The notes under the pieces are model-generated. The model ran no database searches and had not been told where the DNA came from. It was given only the letters and a program-made list of their open reading frames with translations. The position numbers and the translations under genes are program-made. DNA of 64,000 nt from Antarctobacter aquimaris (GTDB lineage Bacteria > Pseudomonadota > Alphaproteobacteria > Rhodobacterales > Rhodobacteraceae): contig NZ_FXYF01000004.1 in assembly GCF_900184945.1 (NCBI RefSeq), positions 62,001 through 126,000 of the forward strand, written 5' to 3'. This document shows, one piece after another, positions 27,930-36,612 of this stretch (position 1 is its first letter; each line of letters opens with the position of its first letter).

Positions 27930-28871
27930 ATGCCCCGCTTGCCCCTCATCCGCCTTGCCACCGCGCTGACCCTGGCGCTGTCCGGCACGGCCCTGGCACA
28001 GGTCGCCACATTCGACCCTGCGGAATACGGGCATGTCGATCTTGTCCTGCGCGAAAGCACCGGCAACGCCAGCGCCTACATCGCCGCCCAGGACGGCGCG
28101 TTCGAGCCGATCCGCGAACTGCCGCAGGACGACCCGATCCGCCGCATCGCCGGCGCCATCGGCCGGCTGGACCTGCTGCAAAGAAACCCCGACGGCAGCC
28201 GCGGCCTTGTCACCTGCACCGGCGCGATCCTGCCCGGCGGCTGGGTGCTGACCAACCACCACTGCATTCCGCAGGACGGCGACAGCCAGCTGCTTGCCGC
28301 GTCGATCCTGACCGGCTACCTGACCCAGGGCGACACCGGCACGCACCGCTACACCCTCTCCTTGGCACCGCAGGACTGGCACAAGGTGCTGGACTTCAGC
28401 CTGGTGCGCATGACCGACCTGCCCGCCGACATCCTGCCCCTGATGATCGAGGATGTGGAGGTCGACCCCGGCGACTCGCTGATGGTCATCCATCACCCGC
28501 TGGGCAAACCGCAGGTCATGACCCGCTTTCGCTGCTTTGCCACGCGTGACCAGGACGGCAGCCCGATCCTGCGCCACCGCTGCGACACCCAGCCGGGCAG
28601 TTCCGGGTCGATCCTGTTCGACCGCGCGCTGCATCCCGTCGCGCTGCACCATTCCGGCGGCATGACGCCCAACGACGACACCAGCTTCAACAAGAGCACG
28701 CGGATCTCCGCGATCCTCCAGGCCTCCGACCTGCTGCGCGAGATCACCGGCCAGGCGCGCACCGTCCCGGCGGCCGGCCCGATGCCGGTCGAACGCAGCG
28801 CCCCCGAGGCCACGACCCCGCGCCCCGGCCTTTCGGTCGGCGGCGTCAACGATCTTCTGCGCGGCAATTGA
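27930..28871 (+). CDS. Exported trypsin-like serine protease
   Basis: A 313-residue secreted protease of the chymotrypsin fold. After the signal peptide (cleavage near ALA-QVA), the catalytic triad is visible: His in VLTNHHCI, Asp in VLDFSLVRM and Ser in TQPGSSGSIL. Cysteines in CTGAI/HHC and RFRCFA/HRCDTQ suggest two disulfides. The N-terminal 90 residues are an unrecognised pre-domain that could act as a propeptide. The C-terminus is Pro-rich. It lies in the exported OmpA/caspase run, so it may process or be processed by a neighbour; that is inference. Confidence 0.88.
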   Translation: MPRLPLIRLATALTLALSGTALAQVATFDPAEYGHVDLVLRESTGNASAYIAAQDGAFEPIRELPQDDPIRRIAGAIGRLDLLQRNPDGSRGLVTCTGAILPGGWVLTNHHCIPQDGDSQLLAASILTGYLTQGDTGTHRYTLSLAPQDWHKVLDFSLVRMTDLPADILPLMIEDVEVDPGDSLMVIHHPLGKPQVMTRFRCFATRDQDGSPILRHRCDTQPGSSGSILFDRALHPVALHHSGGMTPNDDTSFNKSTRISAILQASDLLREITGQARTVPAAGPMPVERSAPEATTPRPGLSVGGVNDLLRGN

Positions 28872-28904
28872 CCCCGCGACCGTCCCTTGAAAAGGAGCCG
28901 TCCC

Positions 28905-29594
28905 ATGACCCGATCCCTCCGCAGCCCCTTCCGCAAGCTGGGTCTTGCGCTTGGCCTTGCGCTGCTCGCGCTGCCGGCGTTCGCTGACCAGGCCGCTGAC
29001 GTCGACGCGCTGATCCGCCAGCTGGCCCCGGTGGAAACCCAGCAGGAAAGCGCGGCCCCCGCCCCCGAATCCGTCGAGGTGCATGGCAAGCGCATCTGGA
29101 TCGTCCCTTATCACCGGGTCGATCTGGAGGTGTATTTCGCCTTCGACAGTTCCGAGCTGACCTGGCGTGCGCAGCAGGACCTGACGGCGCTGGGCCATGC
29201 GCTGTCCTCGCAGCAGCTGCGCCCGCACCGCTATCTGATCGCCGGGCACACCGATGCGACGGGCGATGCGGGGCACAACCAGTGGCTGTCGGAACGCCGC
29301 GCCGAGGCGGTGGTGCGCTTCCTGATCAACAATTTCCCGATCGAGCCGTACCGCCTGCTGGCGGTGGGCTGGGGCGAAAGCCGGCTCAAGACCCCCGCCA
29401 CCCCCAACGCCGCGATCAACCGCCGGGTCGAGGTGGTGCTGATGCTGCCGGTGGAATCCAATGCGCCGGTCGCCCCCGAGGTCGGCCCGGCGACACCGCC
29501 CGCCGCCGCAGCCCCGCCCGCCGCCGCGCCCGAGGCGCCCCTGCCCGGCACCATCACCACCGACAAGGACGGCAAGGTGACGATCACCTGGTAA
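28905..29594 (+). CDS. Second OmpA-family exported protein
   Basis: A 229-residue protein with a signal peptide (cleavage near AFA-DQA). The OmpA-C-like domain spans about 65-175 (VYFAFDSSELTWRAQQ, LIAGHTDATG, INRRVEVVLML) and is similar to that of the first gene of the run, including the LLAVGWGESR / LEVVGWGERY segment. The C-terminus is Ala/Pro-rich and ends KVTITW. Two related peptidoglycan-binding anchors in one operon suggest a wall-anchored complex. AAAGGAG precedes the start. Confidence 0.88.
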   Translation: MTRSLRSPFRKLGLALGLALLALPAFADQAADVDALIRQLAPVETQQESAAPAPESVEVHGKRIWIVPYHRVDLEVYFAFDSSELTWRAQQDLTALGHALSSQQLRPHRYLIAGHTDATGDAGHNQWLSERRAEAVVRFLINNFPIEPYRLLAVGWGESRLKTPATPNAAINRRVEVVLMLPVESNAPVAPEVGPATPPAAAAPPAAAPEAPLPGTITTDKDGKVTITW

Positions 29595-29646
29595 CCGGGG
29601 CCAGGCGGCGACCCCGCCGCCCTCCCCCCACCGGAAAGGCTTCGCG

Positions 29647-31488
29647 ATGAAACGCTCGCTGCTTCTGGCTTCACTGGCGCTGGCCGTCATGGTCGGCGCC
29701 CTGACCGGCCCCGGCCGGGCCGAGGACGCGCCGGTCGTGCTGTCGGGCCACAAGGGCGCGCTCGAGGATGCCGAGTTCAGCCCGGACGGCCTGCATGTTC
29801 TGACCGGCAGCGCCGACTGGACCGCCGAGCTGTGGGAGCTGTCGAGCGCGCGCAGCCTGCTGATCCTGGATGCGCACCTGCACCGGGTCAGCGGTGTCGC
29901 CTTCAGCCCGGACGGCACCCGCGCGGTCACCGTCGGCGCGGACGGCGCGCTGCGGCTCTGGGATCTCGCCACCGGCGACGAAGTGCTGACCGTCGAACGC
30001 GAAGGCCAGCGCTTTACCTCCGTCGCCTTCAGCCCGAACGGGCGGCAGGCCGTCACCGGCGGCAACGACGGCACCGCCCGCCTGTGGGACCTGCGCAGCG
30101 GCGCGCAACTGCGCGTGTTCGAAGGCCACACCGACGCCGTCACCGACATCGCCCTCAGCCCCGATGGCACCCGCCTGCTGACCGGCAGCACGGACCGCAC
30201 GGCGCGGCTCTGGGACGTGGCCAGTGGTGCTGCGCTGAAAAGCTTCGCAGGGCACGAGGCGCTGATCCTCGCCGTTGCCTATGCGCCCGACGGCAAACAG
30301 GTGCTGACCGGCAGCTGGGACAAGACCGCCCGCCTCTGGGACGTGGACACCGGGCGCGAGCTGCGCCGCTTTCCCGGTCATGATGCCGCGATCCGCGCCG
30401 TCGCCTTCAGCCCGGACGGCGCGCTGGTGCTGACCGGCGAATGGAACAACACCGCCTGGCTGTGGAACACCGCGACGGGTGAGGAGATCCGGTCGTTCAC
30501 CGGGCACACCGCCTCGATCGACGCGGTCGCCTTTGCGCCGGACGGCCGGCGGCTGCTGACCGGCAGCTGGGACGGCACGGCGATGATCTGGCCGGTGCCC
30601 GAAGCCTACTGGCCACAGGGCGCGCCACAGGACGCGCCACGGGTCGCCGTGGCCACGCCACCGCCCAGGCCCGCCCCGGCCAAACCCGCCGCGCCGCCAC
30701 CGCGCCCGGTGTCCCGGCCCGACATGCTGGTGGTGGTGATCGGCAACCGCACCTATGCCGAGGCGCCGCCCGTGTCCTATGCCCGCAATGACGCCGAGGC
30801 CATCGCCCGCTATTTCGAGACCACGCTGGGCGTGCCGCCGGAAAACGTCATCGTCGAGCTGGACCTGACCTCGATCGGCATGAACCGCCTGTTCGGCACC
30901 GAGGACCTGCCCGAAGGCCGGCTGGCCCGCCGCGCGCGCTTTGTCGACGAAATCGTCGTCTACTATTCCGGTCACGGCGTCCCGGTGTTCCGCGCCGAGG
31001 GCCTGCCCATCGGCTACCTGCTGCCGGTCGACGTGCCCGCCGCGCAGCCCGGCTTTGGCGCCTACCCGCTGGACCTGCTGATCCGCCAGCTGGAGGACCT
31101 GCCGGTCAAACGCGTGATCCTGATGATGGACGCCTGTTTCTCGGGCCTGTCGACGCAGGGCAGCCTGGTGCCCAATGTCTCGGGCGCCTTCGGCGTCGCC
31201 ATCGCACCGCCGCAGGAAAGGGCCAAGGTCTCGGTCCTGACCGCCACCGATTTCCGCACGCCGCAATTCGCCCACTGGCTGGACGACAAGGAACACGGCG
31301 CCTTCTCGTGGTTCGTGCTCGAAGGGTTGAAGGGCGCCGCCGACCACGATGGCGACGGGTTGATCCACCTCAGCGAGCTGCGCGACTATGTCGACAAGTC
31401 GCTGGCGATGCGCGATCTGGTGCAAAGCCCCAGCCTGATGCCCGGCAGCGAGGACTCCGTGCTGGCCGAATTCACGCGGGGCGAGTAG
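29647..31488 (+). CDS. Exported WD40 beta-propeller fused to a caspase-like (C14) domain
   Basis: A 613-residue protein. A signal peptide (1-25) is followed by seven WD40 repeats at about 34-63, 76-106, 119-147, 160-189, 202-231, 244-273 and 286-315, enough for a closed propeller. A Pro-rich linker (322-357) leads to a peptidase C14 domain (about 359-600) with the His-Cys dyad H443 in YYSGHG and C497 in DACFSG. An EF-hand-like loop DHDGDGLIHLSEL (567-579) could bind Ca2+, a common cofactor of orthocaspases. Both catalytic residues are intact, so activity is likely. It lies in an exported set with OmpA-like and trypsin-like proteins; export of a caspase homologue is notable. Confidence 0.92.
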   Translation: MKRSLLLASLALAVMVGALTGPGRAEDAPVVLSGHKGALEDAEFSPDGLHVLTGSADWTAELWELSSARSLLILDAHLHRVSGVAFSPDGTRAVTVGADGALRLWDLATGDEVLTVEREGQRFTSVAFSPNGRQAVTGGNDGTARLWDLRSGAQLRVFEGHTDAVTDIALSPDGTRLLTGSTDRTARLWDVASGAALKSFAGHEALILAVAYAPDGKQVLTGSWDKTARLWDVDTGRELRRFPGHDAAIRAVAFSPDGALVLTGEWNNTAWLWNTATGEEIRSFTGHTASIDAVAFAPDGRRLLTGSWDGTAMIWPVPEAYWPQGAPQDAPRVAVATPPPRPAPAKPAAPPPRPVSRPDMLVVVIGNRTYAEAPPVSYARNDAEAIARYFETTLGVPPENVIVELDLTSIGMNRLFGTEDLPEGRLARRARFVDEIVVYYSGHGVPVFRAEGLPIGYLLPVDVPAAQPGFGAYPLDLLIRQLEDLPVKRVILMMDACFSGLSTQGSLVPNVSGAFGVAIAPPQERAKVSVLTATDFRTPQFAHWLDDKEHGAFSWFVLEGLKGAADHDGDGLIHLSELRDYVDKSLAMRDLVQSPSLMPGSEDSVLAEFTRGE

Positions 31489-31491
31489 GCC

Positions 31492-32931
31492 ATGGGACGG
31501 GCGCGCCGCCTGCTGGGCCTTGGACTGCTGGTGCTGCTGCCCTGGCTGCCGCACGAGGCCCCGGCGCAGGCCGAGACGCAGCTTGGGGCCGAGCTGTGCA
31601 GCGCCGCGCGCGCCGCGATCCCGGCCGGCAGCCGCATCGTTCTGGCCCCGCCCGCCGCCGCCGACACCCCCCTGCCGGTGGCCGAGGTCGAGGCGATCAT
31701 GAGCCGCGCGGCCCAGGCCATGTGCGCCGACTGGCCCGACCGCCCGCGCATCCTGGCCGGCAGTTCGGAATTGCAGGCCTCGCTGGCGCTGATCCGCGAC
31801 AGGCAAGGCCCTGAGGCCTGGCGCAAGACCTTTGACGCGACCGTCCGGCAGGCGGCCGAGTTCGTCCTGGTCGGCGAAACCGGCCTGTCGGGCGGCGCGG
31901 TCACGCTGCGCCTGACGCTGGTCGCGCTGGAGGACGGGCAGGTCATCGTCAAGACGCCGGACATCCCGCTGACCGGCCTCGCCCTGCCCGCCGCTGGCGA
32001 CCCGCGCGCCGCCATCGCCGATGCCGTGCGCCAGTTCCAGGACACGCTGCCCGCCGCGCGCGAAGATATCACCGTGGGCCGCTTCGCGAACGAGGTGACA
32101 GGGCTGGAGACCGCCGCCGGGCGGGCGCTGGCCGAAATGGTGGTCGAGGCCTGGCTCGACAGTGCCAACTCGATCACCGCGATGCTGCGCGATGCGGCGC
32201 CCGCCCAGGTCCACCGGGGCGATCCGCCGGAGGCCGGCTTTGCCCTGACCGGCACGGTCCGGCTGATCGACCGCGACCGCTTTCAGCTGGTTCTGCGGCT
32301 GACGCAGGACGGCGTTCTGCACGCGGCGCGCACGCTCGACCTGTCGACGCTGCAACTGCCGCCGCAACTGCGCGAACTGCTGGACCCCGCCGCCCTGCCG
32401 CGCGACGACAGCCTGTCAAGTTTCACCTCGGCGCTGTCAGCGATGGGCAAGGGCACCCTGCGCATGGTGGCGGGGGGCGGCCGCGACGGCGCCTACCCGA
32501 TCTGCCGCACCAGCGACGCGCGGCGCCTGATGACCGACTGCCGCGACAGCCTGATCCGCCTCAGCCTGACCTCGGACATTGGCGGCGAGTTGCTCTGCCT
32601 GTCGCTGGACGACAGCGGGCTCTTCTACGTCATGCTGCCCAGCCCCTATGCCCCCGCCACCCGCCTGCGCGCCAATCTGCCGCTGACCCTGCCCGACGAC
32701 CTGCCGCTGCTGGCAGACGGCAACCAGGTCCACTGGCCGGCGATGGGGCCGCCGTCGGACACGCTGGTGGGCTGCCTGGTCTACCCGCGCCTGCCGGGCA
32801 CGCTGATGCAGGCGCTGGACCGCTTTGACGGCAAGGCGCTGGATGCGCGTGACCTGTCGGCCCTGCGCATGACCCTGCGCGACTCCGCCCCTGCCGCCGC
32901 CGCCGCCGTGCAGGTCCGCATCATCGACTGA
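31492..32931 (+). CDS. Exported protein with DUF4384-like C-terminus, partner of the caspase gene
   Basis: A 479-residue protein with a signal peptide (cleavage near AQA-ETQ). Residues about 30-180 look like a small alpha/beta domain (GSRIVLAPP, EFVLVGETGLSGGAVTLRLTLVALEDG) reminiscent of FlgO/CsgG-type proteins. The C-terminal part (about 355-420; GELLCLSLDDSGLFYVMLPS, TLPDDLPL) resembles DUF4384, a domain often found with bacterial caspases. It starts 3 bp after the caspase gene, so the two are almost certainly co-expressed. The family links are by eye. Confidence 0.7.
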   Translation: MGRARRLLGLGLLVLLPWLPHEAPAQAETQLGAELCSAARAAIPAGSRIVLAPPAAADTPLPVAEVEAIMSRAAQAMCADWPDRPRILAGSSELQASLALIRDRQGPEAWRKTFDATVRQAAEFVLVGETGLSGGAVTLRLTLVALEDGQVIVKTPDIPLTGLALPAAGDPRAAIADAVRQFQDTLPAAREDITVGRFANEVTGLETAAGRALAEMVVEAWLDSANSITAMLRDAAPAQVHRGDPPEAGFALTGTVRLIDRDRFQLVLRLTQDGVLHAARTLDLSTLQLPPQLRELLDPAALPRDDSLSSFTSALSAMGKGTLRMVAGGGRDGAYPICRTSDARRLMTDCRDSLIRLSLTSDIGGELLCLSLDDSGLFYVMLPSPYAPATRLRANLPLTLPDDLPLLADGNQVHWPAMGPPSDTLVGCLVYPRLPGTLMQALDRFDGKALDARDLSALRMTLRDSAPAAAAAVQVRIID

Positions 32932-32937
32932 GAGCCC

Positions 32938-34584
32938 CTACGCCGCCCGTACCTTGCCGCGGCAATAGCACGAGGCCCGAACCGGCACCGTCGCCCGCGC
33001 CGTGGTCTGGTCCAGTTGCAGCCGGATGTGCCGCGCCTCGACCAGCTCGCCGCGCCGCACCAGGCATTCGTGCAGCCCGTGCAGGCTCCAGACGTTGCGC
33101 GGATGCTGGCAGGGGCGGGACAGCGTGTCATCCAGACCCAGGTCGGCGCGATACACCGCCTCCGCCTCGTCGAAGTTCTGCGCGTCCATCAGCAGCGCGC
33201 CCAGCGCGTGCCGCGTCGGCTGCATCCAGCCCCAGGGTTCGTCATACAGCAGGTCATCGTCCAGCTGGACCGACCGGCGCAGGTGGTCCAGCCCCTCCTC
33301 CACCCGCCCGCTCTTGAAGGCGACCTCGCCGTCCATCATCGCCTCGCCCACCAGCAGCACGTCGGCAGCGGGATTGTTGAACACGAACCAGTCGTCCGGC
33401 ACCGCCTTGCGCGCCGCCACCGCCTTTTCCCGCTCCGCCATCGCCTCCTCGTGACGGCCCAGGTTGGCCAGCGCGATGGCGCGCGCCTGGTACATCGCCG
33501 GATAGGTATAGCGGTACAGCTCCGGGTCGCCGGGGAACGGCTCGGCCAGGATCTGCTCCCACATCCCGAACCGCACCATGACGTGGATCTTCTTGCCGTA
33601 GAAACTTTCGAACAGTTCCGGCATGAAGCGTACCACCTCCTCTGGCATCATCTCGGTCAGCCGCGCGGCGGCGGCCAGCGCCACCTCGGGCTGACCCAGG
33701 AACATCGCGCCGTAGGCTTCGAAATGCACGTTGTGGATGCGGTACACGGTGTAGAAGTTCTGCGCCCCGGCCACCGCCTCGTACTTGCGGTCGATCTCGG
33801 CGGCGGCGTGGTTGCGCGCCACCACGGCCTGGTAGTCGCCGCAGAGCACATCGATATGCGTCGCCATGTGCACGAGGTGCCCGCTGTCGGGCACCAGGTC
33901 GGTCAGCCGGTCGCCATGGCGCAGCGCCTTTTCCGGCGTCGGCGACATCTCCATCAGGTGGATGTACATGTGCAAGAGGCCCGGATGGTCCCAGGCGCCG
34001 GGCAGTTCGGCAAAGGCGCGCTCCAGCGCCGCCTGCGCCTCGAGGGTCGAGGCGCCCTCGCGCGGGCCGCCGGCCTTGAGGTCCCACAGCAGCCAGGGCG
34101 TGCGGTTCATCAGCGCCTCGGCAAAGACGGTGATCACGTCCAGATCGTCGGGATGGGCGGCGTAGACCCGGCGCATCGACTCGGCAAAGGCGTCGTTCCA
34201 GGGGCCGAAATCCTCGATCCCCGGATCGTCCGGATACCGCTCGGCCAGCGCCTCTACCAGGTCGGTCTCGACCTCGGTCAGCGAGTCTTTCAGCGCCTGC
34301 GCGGCGGCGATGGCGGCATGGGCGCGGTCCAGCGCCGATTGCCGTTCCTCTGCGTCAAAGAACTCCCATGACCGGTTGTAGTTGGGCCCGATGGCATAGG
34401 CGAGACCCCAGTGCGCCGCGCCGCAGCCCGGATCGGCGGCGATCGCCTCGTCAAAGGCTTTCGCGGCAGCCTCGTGGTTGTAACCGTAAAGCCAGACAAG
34501 CCCCCGGTCGAACGCCGCCTGCGCGGCCTCTGACGATGTCGTGACGGGCCGGGAATGCCGGCCAAGGTCGAAATGCGTGGTCAT
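32938..34584 (-). CDS. Tetratricopeptide-repeat protein
   Basis: A 548-residue soluble protein without a signal peptide, built of helical TPR-like repeats: early (AFDRGLVWLYGYNHEAAAKAFDEA by region 28-51), middle (LYRYTYPAMYQARAIALANLGRHEEAMAEREKA by region) and late. Conserved family features include HPGLLHMYIHLMEMS and a HMATHIDV segment with several His residues. Such proteins occur widely without assigned function and usually act as scaffolds. It converges on the caspase operon (6-bp gap) and is divergent from the AcoR-like regulator. Confidence 0.85.
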   Translation of the reverse strand: MTTHFDLGRHSRPVTTSSEAAQAAFDRGLVWLYGYNHEAAAKAFDEAIAADPGCGAAHWGLAYAIGPNYNRSWEFFDAEERQSALDRAHAAIAAAQALKDSLTEVETDLVEALAERYPDDPGIEDFGPWNDAFAESMRRVYAAHPDDLDVITVFAEALMNRTPWLLWDLKAGGPREGASTLEAQAALERAFAELPGAWDHPGLLHMYIHLMEMSPTPEKALRHGDRLTDLVPDSGHLVHMATHIDVLCGDYQAVVARNHAAAEIDRKYEAVAGAQNFYTVYRIHNVHFEAYGAMFLGQPEVALAAAARLTEMMPEEVVRFMPELFESFYGKKIHVMVRFGMWEQILAEPFPGDPELYRYTYPAMYQARAIALANLGRHEEAMAEREKAVAARKAVPDDWFVFNNPAADVLLVGEAMMDGEVAFKSGRVEEGLDHLRRSVQLDDDLLYDEPWGWMQPTRHALGALLMDAQNFDEAEAVYRADLGLDDTLSRPCQHPRNVWSLHGLHECLVRRGELVEARHIRLQLDQTTARATVPVRASCYCRGKVRAA

Positions 34585-34714
34585 CGTGTCCCCCGATCAA
34601 TGCCTTCACGGTCCAATCGTGCGCAGTCTAGCACAGTCACCGATCTTTGTCGGACTCCGGTCCGCCCGCAGGCTATGGTACCGTTCACCGGCACAACCGG
34701 AGGGGAGGACGGCG

Positions 34715-36460
34715 ATGCGCGACAGGGAGCACGTGTTGGAGATCGACCGCGTCCTGCGCGGACAGGAGACCGGGCGCGACGCGCTGGTGAGTGCCAGCTG
34801 GCGGCGCTGTGTCGAAACCTACGGCATGGACCCGACGCGCCCCGACCCCGCCCACATCGTCACCGCCGCCGAGCTGCGTGAGCACCGCGAACAGTCCGAA
34901 CGGCTGATCGCCACCGCGCGGTCGGGCCTGCAATCGCTGTTCCGGCAGGTGGCCGGGCACAACTACGTGCTGCTGCTGGCCGATGCCCACGGCGTCTGCG
35001 TCGATTTCTTCGGCGATCCGAAGTTCGAGGACGAGCTGCGCGCCGCCGGGCTCTACCTTGGCTCCGACTGGACCGAGGACCTCGCCGGCACCTGCGGCGT
35101 AGGCTCCTGCATCGTGACCGGCGAGGCGGTGACCATCCACCAGTCCGATCACTTTGGCCTGGCGCATACGCCGCTGTCCTGCACCGCCGCGCCGATCTTT
35201 GACACCAAGGGCGAGCTGTCGGCGGTGCTCGATATCTCCTTGCTGCGTTCACCCTCGCCCAAATCCTCGCAGAACCTGGCGATGAGCCTGGTCACCTCCT
35301 CGGCCCGAAGGGTCGAGATGGCGAACCTGATGGCGATGACGCGGCGCGACTGGGTGCTGCGGGTCTCCACCAGCCCCGAGTTCCTGGAGGTCGACCCCGA
35401 GGCCGCCGTGGCGCTGGACGGGGCGGGACGCATCATCGGCATGACCAGCGGGGCGCGCCGCGCGCTGGACCCGGACGGCACCGGCCGGCTGATCGGCACC
35501 CGCATCGACGACTGGCTGGAGCTGACCGTGGACGACCTGCCCGAGCTGATGCGCGGCCGCCCGACCGAGGACCGCGTGTTGCGGCACAAGGACGGGCGCG
35601 GGCTGTTCGGCCACGCCATCGCGCCGCAATCGGCCCGCAGCGCCGCCGCCCTCAGGCGGCACGCGCCGGACCTGCCCGGCCCGCTGGGCAGCTTTGCCGG
35701 ACCCGACGCGGCGCTGCGCCGCCTGCTGCACCAGGCCGCGCGGCTGGCCCGCACCCAGGTGCCGCTGCTGATCACCGGCGAAACCGGCACCGGCAAGGAA
35801 AAGCTGGCCCGCGCCATCCACGTCTGCGGCCCGCAGGGGCGCGCCTTTCACGATGTGCGCTGCGCCGGGCTGGGGGACGTCGACACGCTGCGCGACGCCG
35901 TGGCCGGCACGCTGTTCCTGCGCGGGGTCGAGGACCTGTCGCCCACAGCCCAGGATGCGCTGCTGGCGCTGCTGGACCGTTCGCGCGACCTGCGGGTGAT
36001 CGCCTCGTGCCGGATCGCCCCCGCCGCGCTCGCCGACACCCTGCGGCACGACCTGTTCTACCGCCTCGTCGGCGCGACGCTGGAGCTGCCGCCGCTGCGC
36101 CACCGCGCCGATTTCGACTGGCTGCTGGACCGCCTGCTGCGCCGCCGTTCGGCCGACGACACGCGGCTGTCCCCCGCCGCCCGGGCCGAGCTGAAATCGC
36201 GCCACTGGCCCGGCAACATCCGCGAACTGGAGCGCGCGCTGGACGTGGCGCTGGCGCTGGTCGAGGGCAGCGTGATCGACCTGCCCGACCTGCCCGCGCC
36301 ACCCCACGCCACCCGCGCCGACAACGACCACGATGAAGACCTTGAATCGGTGCTGATCGCCTGCGGCTGGAACATGGCGCAGGCGGCGCGGCGGCTGGGG
36401 GTCAACCGCTCGACCGTGCTGCGGCGCATCCGCAAGGCCGGGCTGACCCCGCACGCCTGA
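34715..36460 (+). CDS. AcoR-like GAF/AAA+/Fis regulator with degenerate ATPase motifs
   Basis: A 581-residue activator-type protein. An N-terminal GAF-like sensor (about 75-180; GTCGVGSCIVTGEAV) and a PAS-like segment (about 225-300) precede an AAA+ domain with Walker A GETGTGKE (355-362), an Arg-finger-region FYR (448-450) and a C-terminal Fis HTH (CGWNMAQAARRLGVNRSTVLRRI by region 550-572). The expected GAFTGA sigma-54 contact loop is absent: the segment between the VRCAG strand and GTLFL is shortened. Walker B reads GTLFLRGVED, with DE replaced by RG. It may therefore work without sigma-54, as reported for Rhodobacter NtrC. Start: AGGGGAGG precedes 34715. Likely controls the adjacent monooxygenase gene. 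Confidence 0.85.
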   Translation: MRDREHVLEIDRVLRGQETGRDALVSASWRRCVETYGMDPTRPDPAHIVTAAELREHREQSERLIATARSGLQSLFRQVAGHNYVLLLADAHGVCVDFFGDPKFEDELRAAGLYLGSDWTEDLAGTCGVGSCIVTGEAVTIHQSDHFGLAHTPLSCTAAPIFDTKGELSAVLDISLLRSPSPKSSQNLAMSLVTSSARRVEMANLMAMTRRDWVLRVSTSPEFLEVDPEAAVALDGAGRIIGMTSGARRALDPDGTGRLIGTRIDDWLELTVDDLPELMRGRPTEDRVLRHKDGRGLFGHAIAPQSARSAAALRRHAPDLPGPLGSFAGPDAALRRLLHQAARLARTQVPLLITGETGTGKEKLARAIHVCGPQGRAFHDVRCAGLGDVDTLRDAVAGTLFLRGVEDLSPTAQDALLALLDRSRDLRVIASCRIAPAALADTLRHDLFYRLVGATLELPPLRHRADFDWLLDRLLRRRSADDTRLSPAARAELKSRHWPGNIRELERALDVALALVEGSVIDLPDLPAPPHATRADNDHDEDLESVLIACGWNMAQAARRLGVNRSTVLRRIRKAGLTPHA

Positions 36461-36469
36461 CGCCCCGCC

Positions 36470-36494
36470 GTTGCGCCCCCGTTGCGCGCGCAAC
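36470..36494. promoter_or_regulatory. GTTGCGC palindrome upstream of the monooxygenase gene
   Basis: A perfect palindrome GTTGCGC-GCGCAAC (36481-36494) is preceded 11 bp upstream by another GTTGCGC half-site (36470-36476); further partial GCAAC/GTTGC motifs follow at about 36506 and 36542. No convincing sigma-54 -24/-12 element was seen. This is a candidate binding region for the AcoR-like protein encoded just upstream. Confidence 0.5.
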
Positions 36495-36612
36495 AGCCCG
36501 CCCCGGGCAACGCGGATTTCCGGGCCAAAGGCGCGCAAAGCCGTTGCCGCGCGGGGCCCCGCTCTGTCAGCCTCCCGCCTTGAGGACTTCAAGACCAACA
36601 CGGGAGGACCAG

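Noticed and set aside
25838-28066. Long minus-strand open frame (about 740 codons) opposite the first OmpA and hypothetical genes
   Set aside because: Antisense shadow of GC-rich genes: Arg/His/Gly-rich, no domain, while the plus strand has signal peptides and family motifs.
29647-31488. Caspase operon as an anti-phage (CRISPR- or gasdermin-type) defence system
   Set aside because: No gasdermin, nuclease or CRISPR component is nearby, and all members carry export signals; a defence role is not supported by the sequence.
29671-32367. Minus-strand frame of nearly 900 codons opposite the WD40-caspase gene
   Set aside because: Its repetitive look comes from the WD40 repeats read backwards; no start context or recognisable fold.
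36461-36612. Sigma-54 promoter upstream of the monooxygenase
   Set aside because: Best GG-N10-GC match departs from the TGGCAC/TTGC consensus on both sides.
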